A stretch of DNA of 64,000 nucleotides from Sporosarcina thermotolerans (GTDB taxonomy: Bacteria; Bacillota; Bacilli; Bacillales_A; Planococcaceae), in NCBI RefSeq assembly GCF_030067815.1, contig NZ_CP125968.1:2162001-2226000 (forward strand), read 5' to 3'. Of this stretch, positions 9,356-17,655 are shown piece by piece (the stretch's first letter is position 1; each line of letters starts with the position of its first letter). The notes under the pieces are model-generated. The model made no database searches. It saw only the letters and a program-made list of their open reading frames with translations, and was not told the DNA's origin. A program made the translations under genes and the position numbers.

Positions 9356-10653
9356 GTACAGAAAATGCAATTAAAAATAGTGATACTACGATTCAATTTT
9401 ATGCTGGCTTAAAAACAATCGGTGGGACTATTTTTGAGGTGAAGTACAAAGAGGAAAGATTTATAGCTGATTTTGGGATGGTTTTTCAAAATAAAGAGGG
9501 TGTGCAAGCGCGCCCTCAAAATATAATTTCAGAGTTACAAGCAATCGGCGTGATTCCCCTGATTAGTGGTGTGTTGAAAACGGATGAGATTGATGAAAAT
9601 GCGACCATCGCAATTTCTCATTTACATCTAGATCATATAGGCTTGTTACAATATGTACACCCAGATGTACCAATAATCATGAGTGAGGGTAGCAAAACCT
9701 TATACGAACATTTGCATACAATTGGTGAAGAGCCTAATGTAGATGTGGCGAAACAAGTAAAAAGTGTTCCATTTCATCAGGCACTATTCGTTTCTGAGCA
9801 TATACAAGTCGAGTTTTTCCCGGTCAATCACGATGCACCAGGTGCTTCCGCAATGCGGATTACAACACCTGATACAACGATTGTCTACACTGGTGATGTA
9901 CGTTTACATGAAGCCGATGTAGATACGGCAAACTTACCAACGATTGCAGGATCTCCAGATCTATTAATTATTGAGACGACCAATGTGCAAGAGGAATTTC
10001 TTGATATTAATCCTGTCATTCAAAGTGAAGCGGACAAGTTAACAGCAGGTTTACTAGAAATTAAGTCTCCTTTAGTTTTCAATATTTATCATCGAAACTT
10101 GAAGCGTTTGGAAATATTGATCGAAGCTGCAAGGCAAAAAGGAAAAACGATTGTCTTCGAACCTGAAACAGCTTATTTGGTGCAGGCCTACAAACTGGAA
10201 GCACCACATGTACGTTATTTACTGGATGAACGATACGATTCAAAAATCAGCAACCAAATCCACGCAATTCAGCCGATAACAGTAGCGGAATTGAATAGCG
10301 AGTTTTCGCAAGTGTGGCTTCAATCTTCTTATCATCATATGATGACTTTATTGGACCTACCTGTAAAAGGTGCCACGTACGTTCACTCGAATGGCGTGCC
10401 ACTAGGAAGCTTTGATCCCGTGTATGCTGAGTTGTTGGAGTGGATTGAGAAACTTGGTATGGAGCTCGTTGTATTAGGCGTATCTGGTCATGCAGCTGCT
10501 GCACAAATAAAATGGCTAGCAGATGCTATGCAAGCAAAAGTGACCATTCCGTTACATGGTTTTACACCCGAATTGTTGCAAGGTCCAAATCAAACATTCT
10601 TACCTGAAAAAGGGGAAATTTATCCAATTTCAACTCTTTTGGGAGAAAAATAA
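9352..10653 (+). CDS. RNase J-like (beta-CASP type) metallo-beta-lactamase-fold hydrolase
   Basis: 433-residue MBL-fold enzyme. Metal ligands are clear: HLHLDH (His-90, His-92, Asp-94, His-95), His-160 in VNHDAPGASAM and Asp-182 in YTGDVRLHE. An acidic IETTN near residue 208 and a late PLHG near residue 418 resemble beta-CASP motifs A and C of RNase J-type exonucleases. It is shorter than RNase J (~555) and lacks the C-terminal domain. It overlaps the binding-protein gene by four bases, so it probably acts on what the importer brings in, for example a phosphodiester or short oligonucleotide. That substrate is inference; the fold and metal site are seen. Confidence 0.8.
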   Translation: MSTENAIKNSDTTIQFYAGLKTIGGTIFEVKYKEERFIADFGMVFQNKEGVQARPQNIISELQAIGVIPLISGVLKTDEIDENATIAISHLHLDHIGLLQYVHPDVPIIMSEGSKTLYEHLHTIGEEPNVDVAKQVKSVPFHQALFVSEHIQVEFFPVNHDAPGASAMRITTPDTTIVYTGDVRLHEADVDTANLPTIAGSPDLLIIETTNVQEEFLDINPVIQSEADKLTAGLLEIKSPLVFNIYHRNLKRLEILIEAARQKGKTIVFEPETAYLVQAYKLEAPHVRYLLDERYDSKISNQIHAIQPITVAELNSEFSQVWLQSSYHHMMTLLDLPVKGATYVHSNGVPLGSFDPVYAELLEWIEKLGMELVVLGVSGHAAAAQIKWLADAMQAKVTIPLHGFTPELLQGPNQTFLPEKGEIYPISTLLGEK

Positions 10654-10764
10654 TGATAATACCCCGCTTTGTGGAATTCTTCCACTTGAAAGGCGCCTAC
10701 GCTGTTTTTTCTTAGGGACAGCTAGTTCATTGAACCAGGGCATACAAATAACAGGCGATCTTTA

Positions 10765-10834
10765 CGTATATCAAACGAAATGAAAACCACTTTTACTGAT
10801 GAAATATAAATCAGTAGAGGTGGTTTTTTTGTTG
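10765..10834 (+). repeat. Dispersed 70-bp repeat with hairpin, copy B
   Basis: Best-paired copy of the family. AAACCACTTTTACTGAT pairs with ATCAGTAGAGGTGGTTT around GAAATATA and ends in T7. It may serve as terminator for the importer-MBL operon, but the shared flank with copy A (3171-3240) points to a duplicated element. Confidence 0.75.
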
Positions 10835-10861
10835 TAGAAGACTAATTAGAAAATCTGAAAA

Positions 10862-10925
10862 ACAGTTGATTTCCGCTTCAGGCTGACGCTAATTCCACAG
10901 GAGTCGCCGCCTTCCGCTCCAATAA
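10862..10925. repeat. Deletion derivative of a GC-rich palindromic intergenic repeat
   Basis: GTTGATTTCCGCTTCAGGC joined to GGAGTCGCCGCCTTCCGCT: to my recollection these are the left and right ends of a palindromic repeat that is common between genes in Bacillales genomes. A truncated left end recurs at 51943-51968 (GTTGATTTCCTTTCAGGCGG). Confidence 0.45.
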
Positions 10926-10934
10926 GTTCGAAGA

Positions 10935-11303
10935 CATTCTTCCGCTTTTTTAATTATCCATTAAATATTCCCGAAACCGATTTTTTTACTTTAAATATCG
11001 TTACTTCTTTAAAATAGGTATTTATATCTATTTATAAAAAAATTCAATTTTGAGTATCCTTTTTGACCCCTCCCATCTATATAGGGGGCAAAGGAATCTG
11101 ACTGACAAGCTTCTTGAACTAATCGACCAGACCCGTTTTTTCTGCTTCTAACATGGACGAAGTTCTTGAAAGTGGGAGAAAGATTAAACACATACTAAAT
11201 GTACCCAATTATATACTCGACAAATTGATAGATAGTGGTATATTTTTCTCACTAGAAAAAGTAGTTGGTATGGTTGGTGTAAATCCAATCATCTCAACGT
11301 TTT
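10935..11303. other. AT-rich non-coding stretch at the right end of the island
   Basis: No credible gene on either strand. It contains a short inverted repeat CCCCT...AGGGG near 11066-11088. Sequence quality and composition suggest decayed mobile DNA, but I recognise nothing specific. Confidence 0.4.
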
Positions 11304-11386
11304 GATGCAAATGGGACAAAAACCTTCACAAAAGAAGATTAACCAGATGATGAATCAGATGAACAAAATGAATGATAAAAAATAAT
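11304..11386 (+). pseudogene. Displaced 3' end of yneF (right copy of the direct repeat)
   Basis: Encodes the last ~27 codons of YneF again ([16 protein letters not shown]...NKMNDKK, stop) without any 5' part. Homology to the intact gene starts abruptly at 11304. It is followed directly by a good terminator that the intact copy lacks, which fits this being the original gene end, pushed away by integration. Confidence 0.8.
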
Positions 11387-11392
11387 CGACAC

Positions 11393-11430
11393 AAAAAGAC
11401 CTTTTTCTAAACGAATAAAAGGTCTTTTTT
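11393..11430 (+). terminator. Terminator, probably the original yneF terminator
   Basis: AAAAAGACCTTTT pairs with AAAAGGTCTTTTTT. It lies nine bases after the duplicated yneF stop. Confidence 0.85.
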
Positions 11431-11512
11431 ACTTTTTTTGTAATTTAGTAAATACTGACGTTTGAGTGATCCGTTATCGCTTGCATCGTTATTGATTGTA
11501 TATCTAACAAAT

Positions 11513-11881
11513 TCATTGTGGAATATATATACCTTTACCGGCTAAGTTTTCAAGACATTCAGTTAGGTAATTTCCATCATGTTCAGGGTATTTAAGTGTA
11601 TCATCTGGACACTCAATTAGTTCATCGTATGCGGGGCAGTTTTTTCCTCGGTATGCGGGATCTTCCCATTTTCGATCATTTTGATAGCCTCTTCGTTTCA
11701 TTTCTTTCATTACTTTCATATGGTAATGATATAGTTTAAACGGGGGATATTCGAATACATAATCTACTGTAGCATGTTTCTTTTTCCACCCCAATCCTCT
11801 TAAAGCGCAGCACTCCCGATGTTGTCCAAGCAATTGTTGCCTTGGAAGTTTTGAGATCAAATCCTCATGCCATAAACGCAT
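11513..11881 (-). CDS. Pyrimidine-dimer DNA glycosylase (TIGR02328/endonuclease V type)
   Basis: Small base-excision repair enzyme related to T4 endonuclease V, expected to cut the glycosidic bond at UV-induced pyrimidine dimers and nick the strand. The N terminus MRLWHEDLISKLPRQQLLGQ carries the family's start, with a later HATVDYVFEYPPFKLYHYH and EEMKRRGYQ-like block. 122 residues from ATG 11881; the frame is open to a GTG at 11893, but the ATG matches the family start. It stands alone and is transcribed toward the island. Confidence 0.75.
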   Translation of the reverse strand: MRLWHEDLISKLPRQQLLGQHRECCALRGLGWKKKHATVDYVFEYPPFKLYHYHMKVMKEMKRRGYQNDRKWEDPAYRGKNCPAYDELIECPDDTLKYPEHDGNYLTECLENLAGKGIYIPQ

Positions 11882-11949
11882 TAAGACACCCACTTCTATT
11901 ATTGTTTTTCATGTCAATTCGAGGTCACTCAAACATTACTCAGTATATG

Positions 11950-12000
11950 CTAAAAGCAAAATGGGTTGTCTCATTACCAGACAACCCATTTTGCTTTTAG
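11950..12000 (-). terminator. Long perfect inverted repeat at the end of the GS26 gene
   Basis: A 22-bp perfect stem (11950-11971 with 11979-12000) and seven-base loop overlap the stop codon of the GS26 gene. The T tract is short, so it may act as terminator and RNA-stabilising structure in both directions. Confidence 0.7.
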
Positions 12001-12473
12001 TCATTTAACTTCAGCGTTTCATTGATATTTGTCGATTCGGCATTTTGCCCTGTCATTCGTTTAAAGAAAAAGGAGATTTTCTTTGTGAAGTTTCCGGTTT
12101 CCCAATATTCAGCGGCTTCAGCTTTTACCTTTATTAAGACAAGGTCAGAATCATCATACGTGGTTTGCATGAATTTCTCATATGCTTTGTTCCATAATTC
12201 TTTTTTCTTGTTAAGATCATCAATGATTTCCGCTCGTCCACGGACGGAAACGTAGGATTTACCTGCGTATGCCACATTCACATCTTTATCATGTAATATT
12301 TCCTTATACTTATCTGTCTCTTTCTTTGTAAAAAACCATAAGTCGCCATCAAATTCTACTTCTTGTGTTTTCATCGGACGGGAAATAAGCCCTTCTTCAG
12401 ATTGTGTTGTAAGCATTGCAATGTCCACGTCTTTGATTAACTCTCTTAATGTTTCAATTTCATTCTGTTTCAT
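11997..12473 (-). CDS. General stress protein 26-like flavin-binding protein
   Basis: 158-residue pyridoxamine 5'-phosphate oxidase-fold protein of the GS26/YdaG family, expected to bind FMN or F420-like flavin. The core reads VDIAMLTTQSEEGLISRPM, then GDLWFFTKKETDKYKEI, VNVAYAGKSYVSVRGRAEI and the C-terminal EYWETGNF. The exact reaction is unknown for the family. A sigma-B-like promoter lies upstream, in line with its stress-protein relatives. Confidence 0.8.
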   Translation of the reverse strand: MKQNEIETLRELIKDVDIAMLTTQSEEGLISRPMKTQEVEFDGDLWFFTKKETDKYKEILHDKDVNVAYAGKSYVSVRGRAEIIDDLNKKKELWNKAYEKFMQTTYDDSDLVLIKVKAEAAEYWETGNFTKKISFFFKRMTGQNAESTNINETLKLND

Positions 12474-12505
12474 TACATCACCTCGTTAATGTTTATGAAG
12501 ATATA

Positions 12506-12530
12506 GTACCCTCTGCAGCAATTATTAATC
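12506..12530 (-). promoter_or_regulatory. Sigma-B-like promoter of the GS26 gene
   Basis: On the minus strand, GATTAA (12530-12525), 13 bp, then GGGTAC (12511-12506). The sigma-B consensus is GTTTAA-N12-14-GGGTAT; each box matches 5/6. Confidence 0.5.
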
Positions 12531-12629
12531 AGAGAAGGGGAATTAACAGGTATAAGCAGCAGAATAACAGATGATAGAGATGGAAAAGCTTAATGGAAAC
12601 ACATCGGTAAGTTAAAGGAGTAGTGGTTA

Positions 12630-13811
12630 ATGGAGAACAGCTTCTCGAAATTAAAAGAAATTAAGGACGCGTTAAATGCGAAATTTTATGAGCGCGAAGC
12701 CGAGGTTGAAGCAATTCTGATTGCTTTATTATCTCGACAACATGTACTCATGGTTGGCCCTTCAGGTACTGCAAAATCTGCATTAGCGATAGAATTCGCG
12801 AAAATAATACAGGGCTCACACTATTTTCAATGGCTACTAACCAGGTTTAGCACACCGGAGGAGTTATTTGGCCCCTTATCGTTGAAGGATCTGGAACAGG
12901 GTGTATATAAGCGGAATACGGAAGCAAAAATGCCTGAGGCAAATATAGTTTTTTTAGATGAAATTTTCAAGGCAAACAGCGCTATTTTAAATAGTTTACT
13001 GACAATCATTAATGAAAGGTTTTTTTACAATGACGGGTCTCCCGTTAATGTCCCTTTGATATCAGTAATAGGTGCTTCAAATGAATACCCGGAAGAAGGA
13101 GAAGGACTTGAAGCGTTATTCGACCGTTTTCTGCTACGCTTTGAAGTGGAATATATAGTGGATGATTCGAATTTTATTTCTATGATGAAAAATGCTGGAC
13201 AAAATGTGCAAATACCAACCATAACAATGGAGAACTTGAAACATTTTCAAACTTTATCAGATACGGTAATCATCCCGGATGAAGTATTCAAGGCTATTTC
13301 AAAAATAAGAAAAGAGTTGCGGGATGAGGGGATACGACCGTCAGATCGACGGTTTAAACAGTCATTAAGCATTCTGAAGGCTCGAGCGTTGATTCGTAAT
13401 AGAAATGTCGTGAGGGTAGAGGACATTGTTATCCTTGAAAATGTTGTTTGGGAAACAATTGACCAAAAAGATACAGTGTCTTTCATTGTTCGTAGACATG
13501 CTCAAGATAATGTTATTCAAAAGCTTGATTCAATACAAAGTGAAGTGAGTGATGTGTACAATGCTATAAAGCATGATAATTCGGTAGAAGCTGGAATGGA
13601 AGCGACACAAAAAATGAAGGCATTGGAGAGGGATTTGAACAGGCTTAAAATGAGTCAACAGGGTCGGGATGTAGAAATTGATGCCATGCTTGTTAAAGTG
13701 AAATCGATTCAGCAAGAAATCCTTAACTCAGTATTAGAGCCGATGTTTTTTGATGCGTTACACGTCAAAAATGAAATAGAGGAGTCATCTGGTATATTTT
13801 ACAGAATGTGA
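12630..13811 (+). CDS. MoxR-family AAA+ ATPase, RavA-like
   Basis: Hexameric-type ATPase expected to remodel proteins with a VWA partner. Walker A GPSGTAKS (about residues 49-56), Walker B IVFLDEI (about 106-112), sensor-1 IGASNEYPEEGE, then DRFLLRFEVEY and an arginine-rich sensor-2 region (PSDRRFKQSL). The C-terminal 110 residues are helical and charged, as in RavA. It has AAAGGAG at good spacing and is followed 13 bases later by the VWA gene, so the two form an operon equivalent to enterobacterial ravA-viaA. Confidence 0.85.
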   Translation: MENSFSKLKEIKDALNAKFYEREAEVEAILIALLSRQHVLMVGPSGTAKSALAIEFAKIIQGSHYFQWLLTRFSTPEELFGPLSLKDLEQGVYKRNTEAKMPEANIVFLDEIFKANSAILNSLLTIINERFFYNDGSPVNVPLISVIGASNEYPEEGEGLEALFDRFLLRFEVEYIVDDSNFISMMKNAGQNVQIPTITMENLKHFQTLSDTVIIPDEVFKAISKIRKELRDEGIRPSDRRFKQSLSILKARALIRNRNVVRVEDIVILENVVWETIDQKDTVSFIVRRHAQDNVIQKLDSIQSEVSDVYNAIKHDNSVEAGMEATQKMKALERDLNRLKMSQQGRDVEIDAMLVKVKSIQQEILNSVLEPMFFDALHVKNEIEESSGIFYRM

Positions 13812-13824
13812 AGGGCGTGCCAGA

Positions 13825-15240
13825 GTGAGAAGGATCTATGAAGAGAACAGTTCAGTGTTGAATACGGATACATTCGATAGAAGACGTTTCAAGGAGATTC
13901 TTGAAATGTCACAAAGGCTACAACAGTTAAGAGATGAGGCTATATTACCTACTTTTGAACCATTGCTGAGTGATATATGGGCTTCCCAGTTTAAGATGAA
14001 ACCGGAAATAAGCGTTAATAAGATTGATGACATTCTTTTGGTAAATAAATCATTTATGAAAGTCGTTATGACGGATGAATACTTTACTTATTTCAGGAAT
14101 TTTACACGATTAAATGATTTAGCATCTGCCATCAGTACAATAAAATTCGGAGAAATGATAAATGATTGGTTGAATCAGAAACTAAAAGAGGACAAAAATC
14201 TTCAAGAACAAGTGCGACATGTTCAACTATTATTAAGAAAACCACAAAAAAAGCAAATTCAAGATGTTCACCAGAAAAAACTTGCCGATGCAATGAGTGA
14301 ATTTAATGCCAAATTACAGCAGACGATTCAAAGTAATAGCGATAGTTTCCTTCAGTCGATGGAGCAAGCCCGAAAAGAATCGAAGCAAGTAAATGATGGC
14401 TTAAAATCATTGTTATGTGGCATAAGTGCTGGTAATGCTGAAACAACATTAAAGAAAGTGCCTTTACGCGATCAGATCATATTAGCAGAGAAACTTGCAT
14501 CTTCAAAAAAGATGAGAGAAATAGCTGATTGGGCCGGTCGATTCAAACAGATTGCACAGAAAAAACAAAAGACAAAACAAGACCAATCTGTAGAAAGAAA
14601 AGGAGTGACTATTGGAAACGACATTGAAAATTTGCTTCCAGTTGAATTAAGCTTCTTTGCGCATCGGCTGACGAAAATGGATTTCCTTCGTCGCTTTGCG
14701 GAAAGCGAAACGATGCAATTTGAAATTATTGGTTGTGAGGATTTGAAAAAGGGTCCAATTGTACTTTGTCTTGATCAATCCGACAGTATGAGCGGCCTTG
14801 ACACCAAATCAAAAGGGTTTGCATTAGCTCTAATGTCAATTGCAAAGAAGCAAAAAAGAGATTTTTGCTTGGTATTATTCTCTTCGACTACTCAAATCTT
14901 TGAATACAGAAAAGGGAAAATAGCAACTTCTCAAATGGTTAGACTTGCACGGACATTTTTAGGAGGAGGAACTAATTTTGCACATGCACTGGATGCTGCA
15001 GTGCGTGTAATAAGTAAAAGTCGTTTTAAACAAGCTGATATCGTTTTTATCACAGATGGAGAAGATCGAGTAACGGATACATTCCTTAAATTATTCAATA
15101 AGGTGAAAAGAGAGAAGGCCTTCAATGTACTTTCCCTGATCATAGGAAACAACAGTAATACTGTGGAACAGTTCAGCGATAGGCTAATCACAGTTAAAGA
15201 TTTTGATGACGAAGGAAGTTTTACAGCGTTTGAAGTGTGA
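13825..15240 (+). CDS. VWA-domain protein, ViaA-like
   Basis: Partner of the preceding ATPase. An N-terminal helical region (about residues 1-290, rich in Lys, Gln and Glu) leads to a C-terminal VWA domain with a complete metal-ion-dependent adhesion site: DQSDSMS, GGGTNF and ITDGED. Length 471 is close to E. coli ViaA. It starts at a GTG with a poor ribosome binding site, which fits coupling to the upstream gene. In E. coli the pair acts on membrane-associated and respiratory proteins; the target here is unknown. Confidence 0.82.
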   Translation: MRRIYEENSSVLNTDTFDRRRFKEILEMSQRLQQLRDEAILPTFEPLLSDIWASQFKMKPEISVNKIDDILLVNKSFMKVVMTDEYFTYFRNFTRLNDLASAISTIKFGEMINDWLNQKLKEDKNLQEQVRHVQLLLRKPQKKQIQDVHQKKLADAMSEFNAKLQQTIQSNSDSFLQSMEQARKESKQVNDGLKSLLCGISAGNAETTLKKVPLRDQIILAEKLASSKKMREIADWAGRFKQIAQKKQKTKQDQSVERKGVTIGNDIENLLPVELSFFAHRLTKMDFLRRFAESETMQFEIIGCEDLKKGPIVLCLDQSDSMSGLDTKSKGFALALMSIAKKQKRDFCLVLFSSTTQIFEYRKGKIATSQMVRLARTFLGGGTNFAHALDAAVRVISKSRFKQADIVFITDGEDRVTDTFLKLFNKVKREKAFNVLSLIIGNNSNTVEQFSDRLITVKDFDDEGSFTAFEV

Positions 15241-15268
15241 GCAACCTGTATTTATAGTATGGGCTTGG

Positions 15269-15297
15269 AAAGCAATTCCGTTTGGGATTGCTTTTTT
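15269..15297 (+). terminator. Terminator after the RavA/ViaA-like operon
   Basis: AAAGCAAT pairs with ATTGCTTT around a ten-base loop, followed by T7. Confidence 0.75.
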
Positions 15298-15432
15298 GTG
15301 GTTCAGTATTCCTTGTAGATAGGTATAGATATTGACTCCGTTAAATTATTCAAAAATTGATTCTACTTTCATGCTATCATAGGAATATATTAACAGGGGT
15401 AGTGTGCCCTTGTTTAGCAATGGGGTGGTCAT

Positions 15433-15987
15433 GTGAAAAGGTTAGCGATTATTACTGTTGGAAAGACACACAGTGGAAAAAGTACATTTGCAAGGGATTT
15501 GGAAAGAGCGTTGGACAACTCCTTTGTTATGGACCAAGACAACCACGCTGAATTTATTAATTTGCATTATAAAAAGTTGCAACCTAAATCAGTTCCTAAT
15601 ACGCTTAAGCATTCCATTTCAAAGTTAATCGTTGATTACGCAAAGGAACATACTGATTTCCATATCATTGCAAGTAATGCAAATCGAAAAGGAAGAAGGT
15701 ACTTATTGGAAGAAATATATCCTAAAGATGAATTTGTCCGCATCTTAGTCCATTTCGATATTCCGGATGAAATTCTTTTTGAACGAATTGCCAATAGTCA
15801 ACGTAGTACAAACATATTTAGAGGTAATTACACTACTTTTAAGGAAGTACTGTTGAGGCAGCAGAAAGAATCTCAATTGGAAGATGTTGTGGACCCGGAA
15901 GAAGGGGAAGCGGATTTTTTATTCGTAATTAAAGATAGTGATGAAGTTGGTTCTGTTATAAAAGAAATTGTTGGTCTTTCAAAATAG
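15433..15987 (+). CDS. Small P-loop kinase-like protein
   Basis: 184 residues with a Walker A near the start (VGKTHSGKST, about residues 9-18) and the layout of small zeta/AAA_33-type kinases: DQDNHAEF after strand 2, IIASNANRKGRR, then VHFDIPDEILFERI and an arginine-containing lid (QRSTNIFRGNYTTF). This suggests a nucleotide-dependent phosphotransferase. The substrate is not recognisable. GTG start. It lies 22 bases before a second P-loop kinase, probably in one unit with it. Confidence 0.7.
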   Translation: MKRLAIITVGKTHSGKSTFARDLERALDNSFVMDQDNHAEFINLHYKKLQPKSVPNTLKHSISKLIVDYAKEHTDFHIIASNANRKGRRYLLEEIYPKDEFVRILVHFDIPDEILFERIANSQRSTNIFRGNYTTFKEVLLRQQKESQLEDVVDPEEGEADFLFVIKDSDEVGSVIKEIVGLSK

Positions 15988-16009
15988 ACGAAACAGGTGA
16001 AAAGTTGAA

Positions 16010-16642
16010 ATGAAAACAATGTGTAGTAAAGAGACGGCAGAAATTTTATATTCAATGTTTCTTAATCGTTCCTTTAAAGAACGACCTTTTATTGTCGGGG
16101 TAGATGGAATGGGTGGGGCCGGTAAAACTACCTTTTCCACGAAGATTGTGCAGGAGTTAAAACGTAAAAACTGTAAATTACTTACATTACATCTTGATAA
16201 TCATATTGTTGAAAAGAACAAACGTTATCAAACCGGGCAAGACGAATGGTATGAGTATTATTACATGCAATGGGATCTTTCTGGAATCAGAACAAACTTG
16301 CTTGAACCTTTGCATTCACATGATTATACACTTTTACAGTTCTATGATAAATTCAATGATTCTTTTTCTGCCAGTCACATCAAAATAATACCGGACAGTA
16401 TAGTGATCATAGAAGGCATCTTCCTGCAAAGGGAGGAGTGGAGGAGCTTTTTTGATTTTGTTATCTTTATAGATTGCCCTCACGAAATACGAAAAGAAAG
16501 GGTATTAAATCGCGATTCGTATATCGGAAATTACCAAGAGAGATTGAAAAAGTATACGGAAAGATACTGGCAGGGAGAAAAATATTATATGGACAAAGTA
16601 AAACCCGTCAGCATTGCAGATTTAGTGATAGCCATATCATAA
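16010..16642 (+). CDS. Uridine-kinase-like P-loop phosphotransferase
   Basis: 210 residues with Walker A GMGGAGKTT (about residues 31-39), a following LHLDNHIV segment, DSIVIIEGIFLQ and the lid IDCPHEIRKERVLNRD. This is the arrangement of the uridine kinase/phosphoribulokinase superfamily. It differs from true Udk, so it is best called a uridine-kinase-like protein of unknown substrate. It faces yqkD tail to tail across a shared terminator. Confidence 0.7.
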   Translation: MKTMCSKETAEILYSMFLNRSFKERPFIVGVDGMGGAGKTTFSTKIVQELKRKNCKLLTLHLDNHIVEKNKRYQTGQDEWYEYYYMQWDLSGIRTNLLEPLHSHDYTLLQFYDKFNDSFSASHIKIIPDSIVIIEGIFLQREEWRSFFDFVIFIDCPHEIRKERVLNRDSYIGNYQERLKKYTERYWQGEKYYMDKVKPVSIADLVIAIS

Positions 16643-16659
16643 GACGTGCTAAAAAAGAC

Positions 16660-16708
16660 CACAAAAAAACCCTTTTTTCAATAACTCCTGAAAGAAAGGG
16701 TCTTTTGC
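16660..16708. terminator. Shared terminator between convergent genes
   Basis: ACCCTTTTTTCA pairs with TGAAAGAAAGGGT with one bulge; flanked by A and T runs, so it can act in both directions. Confidence 0.65.
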
Positions 16709-16713
16709 AATTT

Positions 16714-17640
16714 CTATGAAGTAAATCCAAACTCATGTAAGAACTGAATCACGACTTTTTCGTATTCCTCAGGATTTTCGTTGAATGATTTTGCGTGAGC
16801 CCCTTTTGGGAACAGTTTCATCATCTTTTTATCCTTTTTCAATCCGAACAGTTCCTTTGTCATTTCAGGCAAGATGAACTCGTCTTCTATGCTGTGGATG
16901 AAAAGCATTGGAAGTGAAATATTCGTGATTGCTTCTCGAGGTGAGATCAGATTTGTAGTGTAGCCGTCCCTGAATTTCAAGATGAGGTTAGCAGCACGCA
17001 GTGTCATCGATGAACGTAGGGGTGTGCTTGTTCGCAAAATATGAAGAACCTGTTCGGATAAATCAGAGAACGGGCAATCGACAATATAAAAATCGGCTTC
17101 GCCTTCAAAATCGCCCCCATATAAAATCGTTGTCGCAGCACCCATTGACTCTCCGTGGATTCCAAGGAGTGCCCGGCTTCCGATACGATTCCGAACTTCC
17201 GTAACGACAGCGTTTAGATCGACTTTCTCATAAAAGCCAAAACTTGTTGTCTTTCCACCGGAATCGCCATGGCGTCGGTGGTCGTAGACAACAGAATTGA
17301 ATCCTAACCGCTCGAATAATCTCGCATATTTTACCGAGTTAATCTTATTCTCCGTTACGCCATGGCAAATGATCATTGTTCTTGTTGTATCCAAAGGTTG
17401 CAAAAAAACCGCTCGAAGCTGATATCCATTCGGAGAATTTACCCAAAAGTTTTCTTTTCGCACAGTTTCATACCATTGTTCGTCAAAACGCTTTGCAATG
17501 ATTTCGCGTTTAATGATTACATCAGTATCCTTCAATTTCATGTACATCAATCTACTTGTTGCATAAAAGCCTAAAACTGTGAGAATTGCGGTATAAATGC
17601 TTCCTATAATACCTGTTAAATAAAGGAAGCGCCGTTTCAA
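16714..17640 (-). CDS. yqkD: Alpha/beta hydrolase YqkD
   Basis: 308-residue hydrolase anchored by an N-terminal membrane segment (about residues 5-28). Catalytic triad candidates: nucleophile Ser in GESMG, Asp in HSIEDEF and His in GAHAKS; the oxyanion strand is MIICHGVTEN. The natural substrate is unknown. In B. subtilis yqkD precedes yqkE, whereas here HMG-CoA lyase and thiolase genes lie between them. Confidence 0.85.
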   Translation of the reverse strand: MKRRFLYLTGIIGSIYTAILTVLGFYATSRLMYMKLKDTDVIIKREIIAKRFDEQWYETVRKENFWVNSPNGYQLRAVFLQPLDTTRTMIICHGVTENKINSVKYARLFERLGFNSVVYDHRRHGDSGGKTTSFGFYEKVDLNAVVTEVRNRIGSRALLGIHGESMGAATTILYGGDFEGEADFYIVDCPFSDLSEQVLHILRTSTPLRSSMTLRAANLILKFRDGYTTNLISPREAITNISLPMLFIHSIEDEFILPEMTKELFGLKKDKKMMKLFPKGAHAKSFNENPEEYEKVVIQFLHEFGFTS

Positions 17641-17655
17641 TTTAATTCAACTCCT

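Noticed and set aside
10556..10783. 75-residue plus-strand gene after the MBL gene
   Set aside because: Begins inside the MBL gene in another frame, no ribosome binding site, runs into the dispersed repeat.
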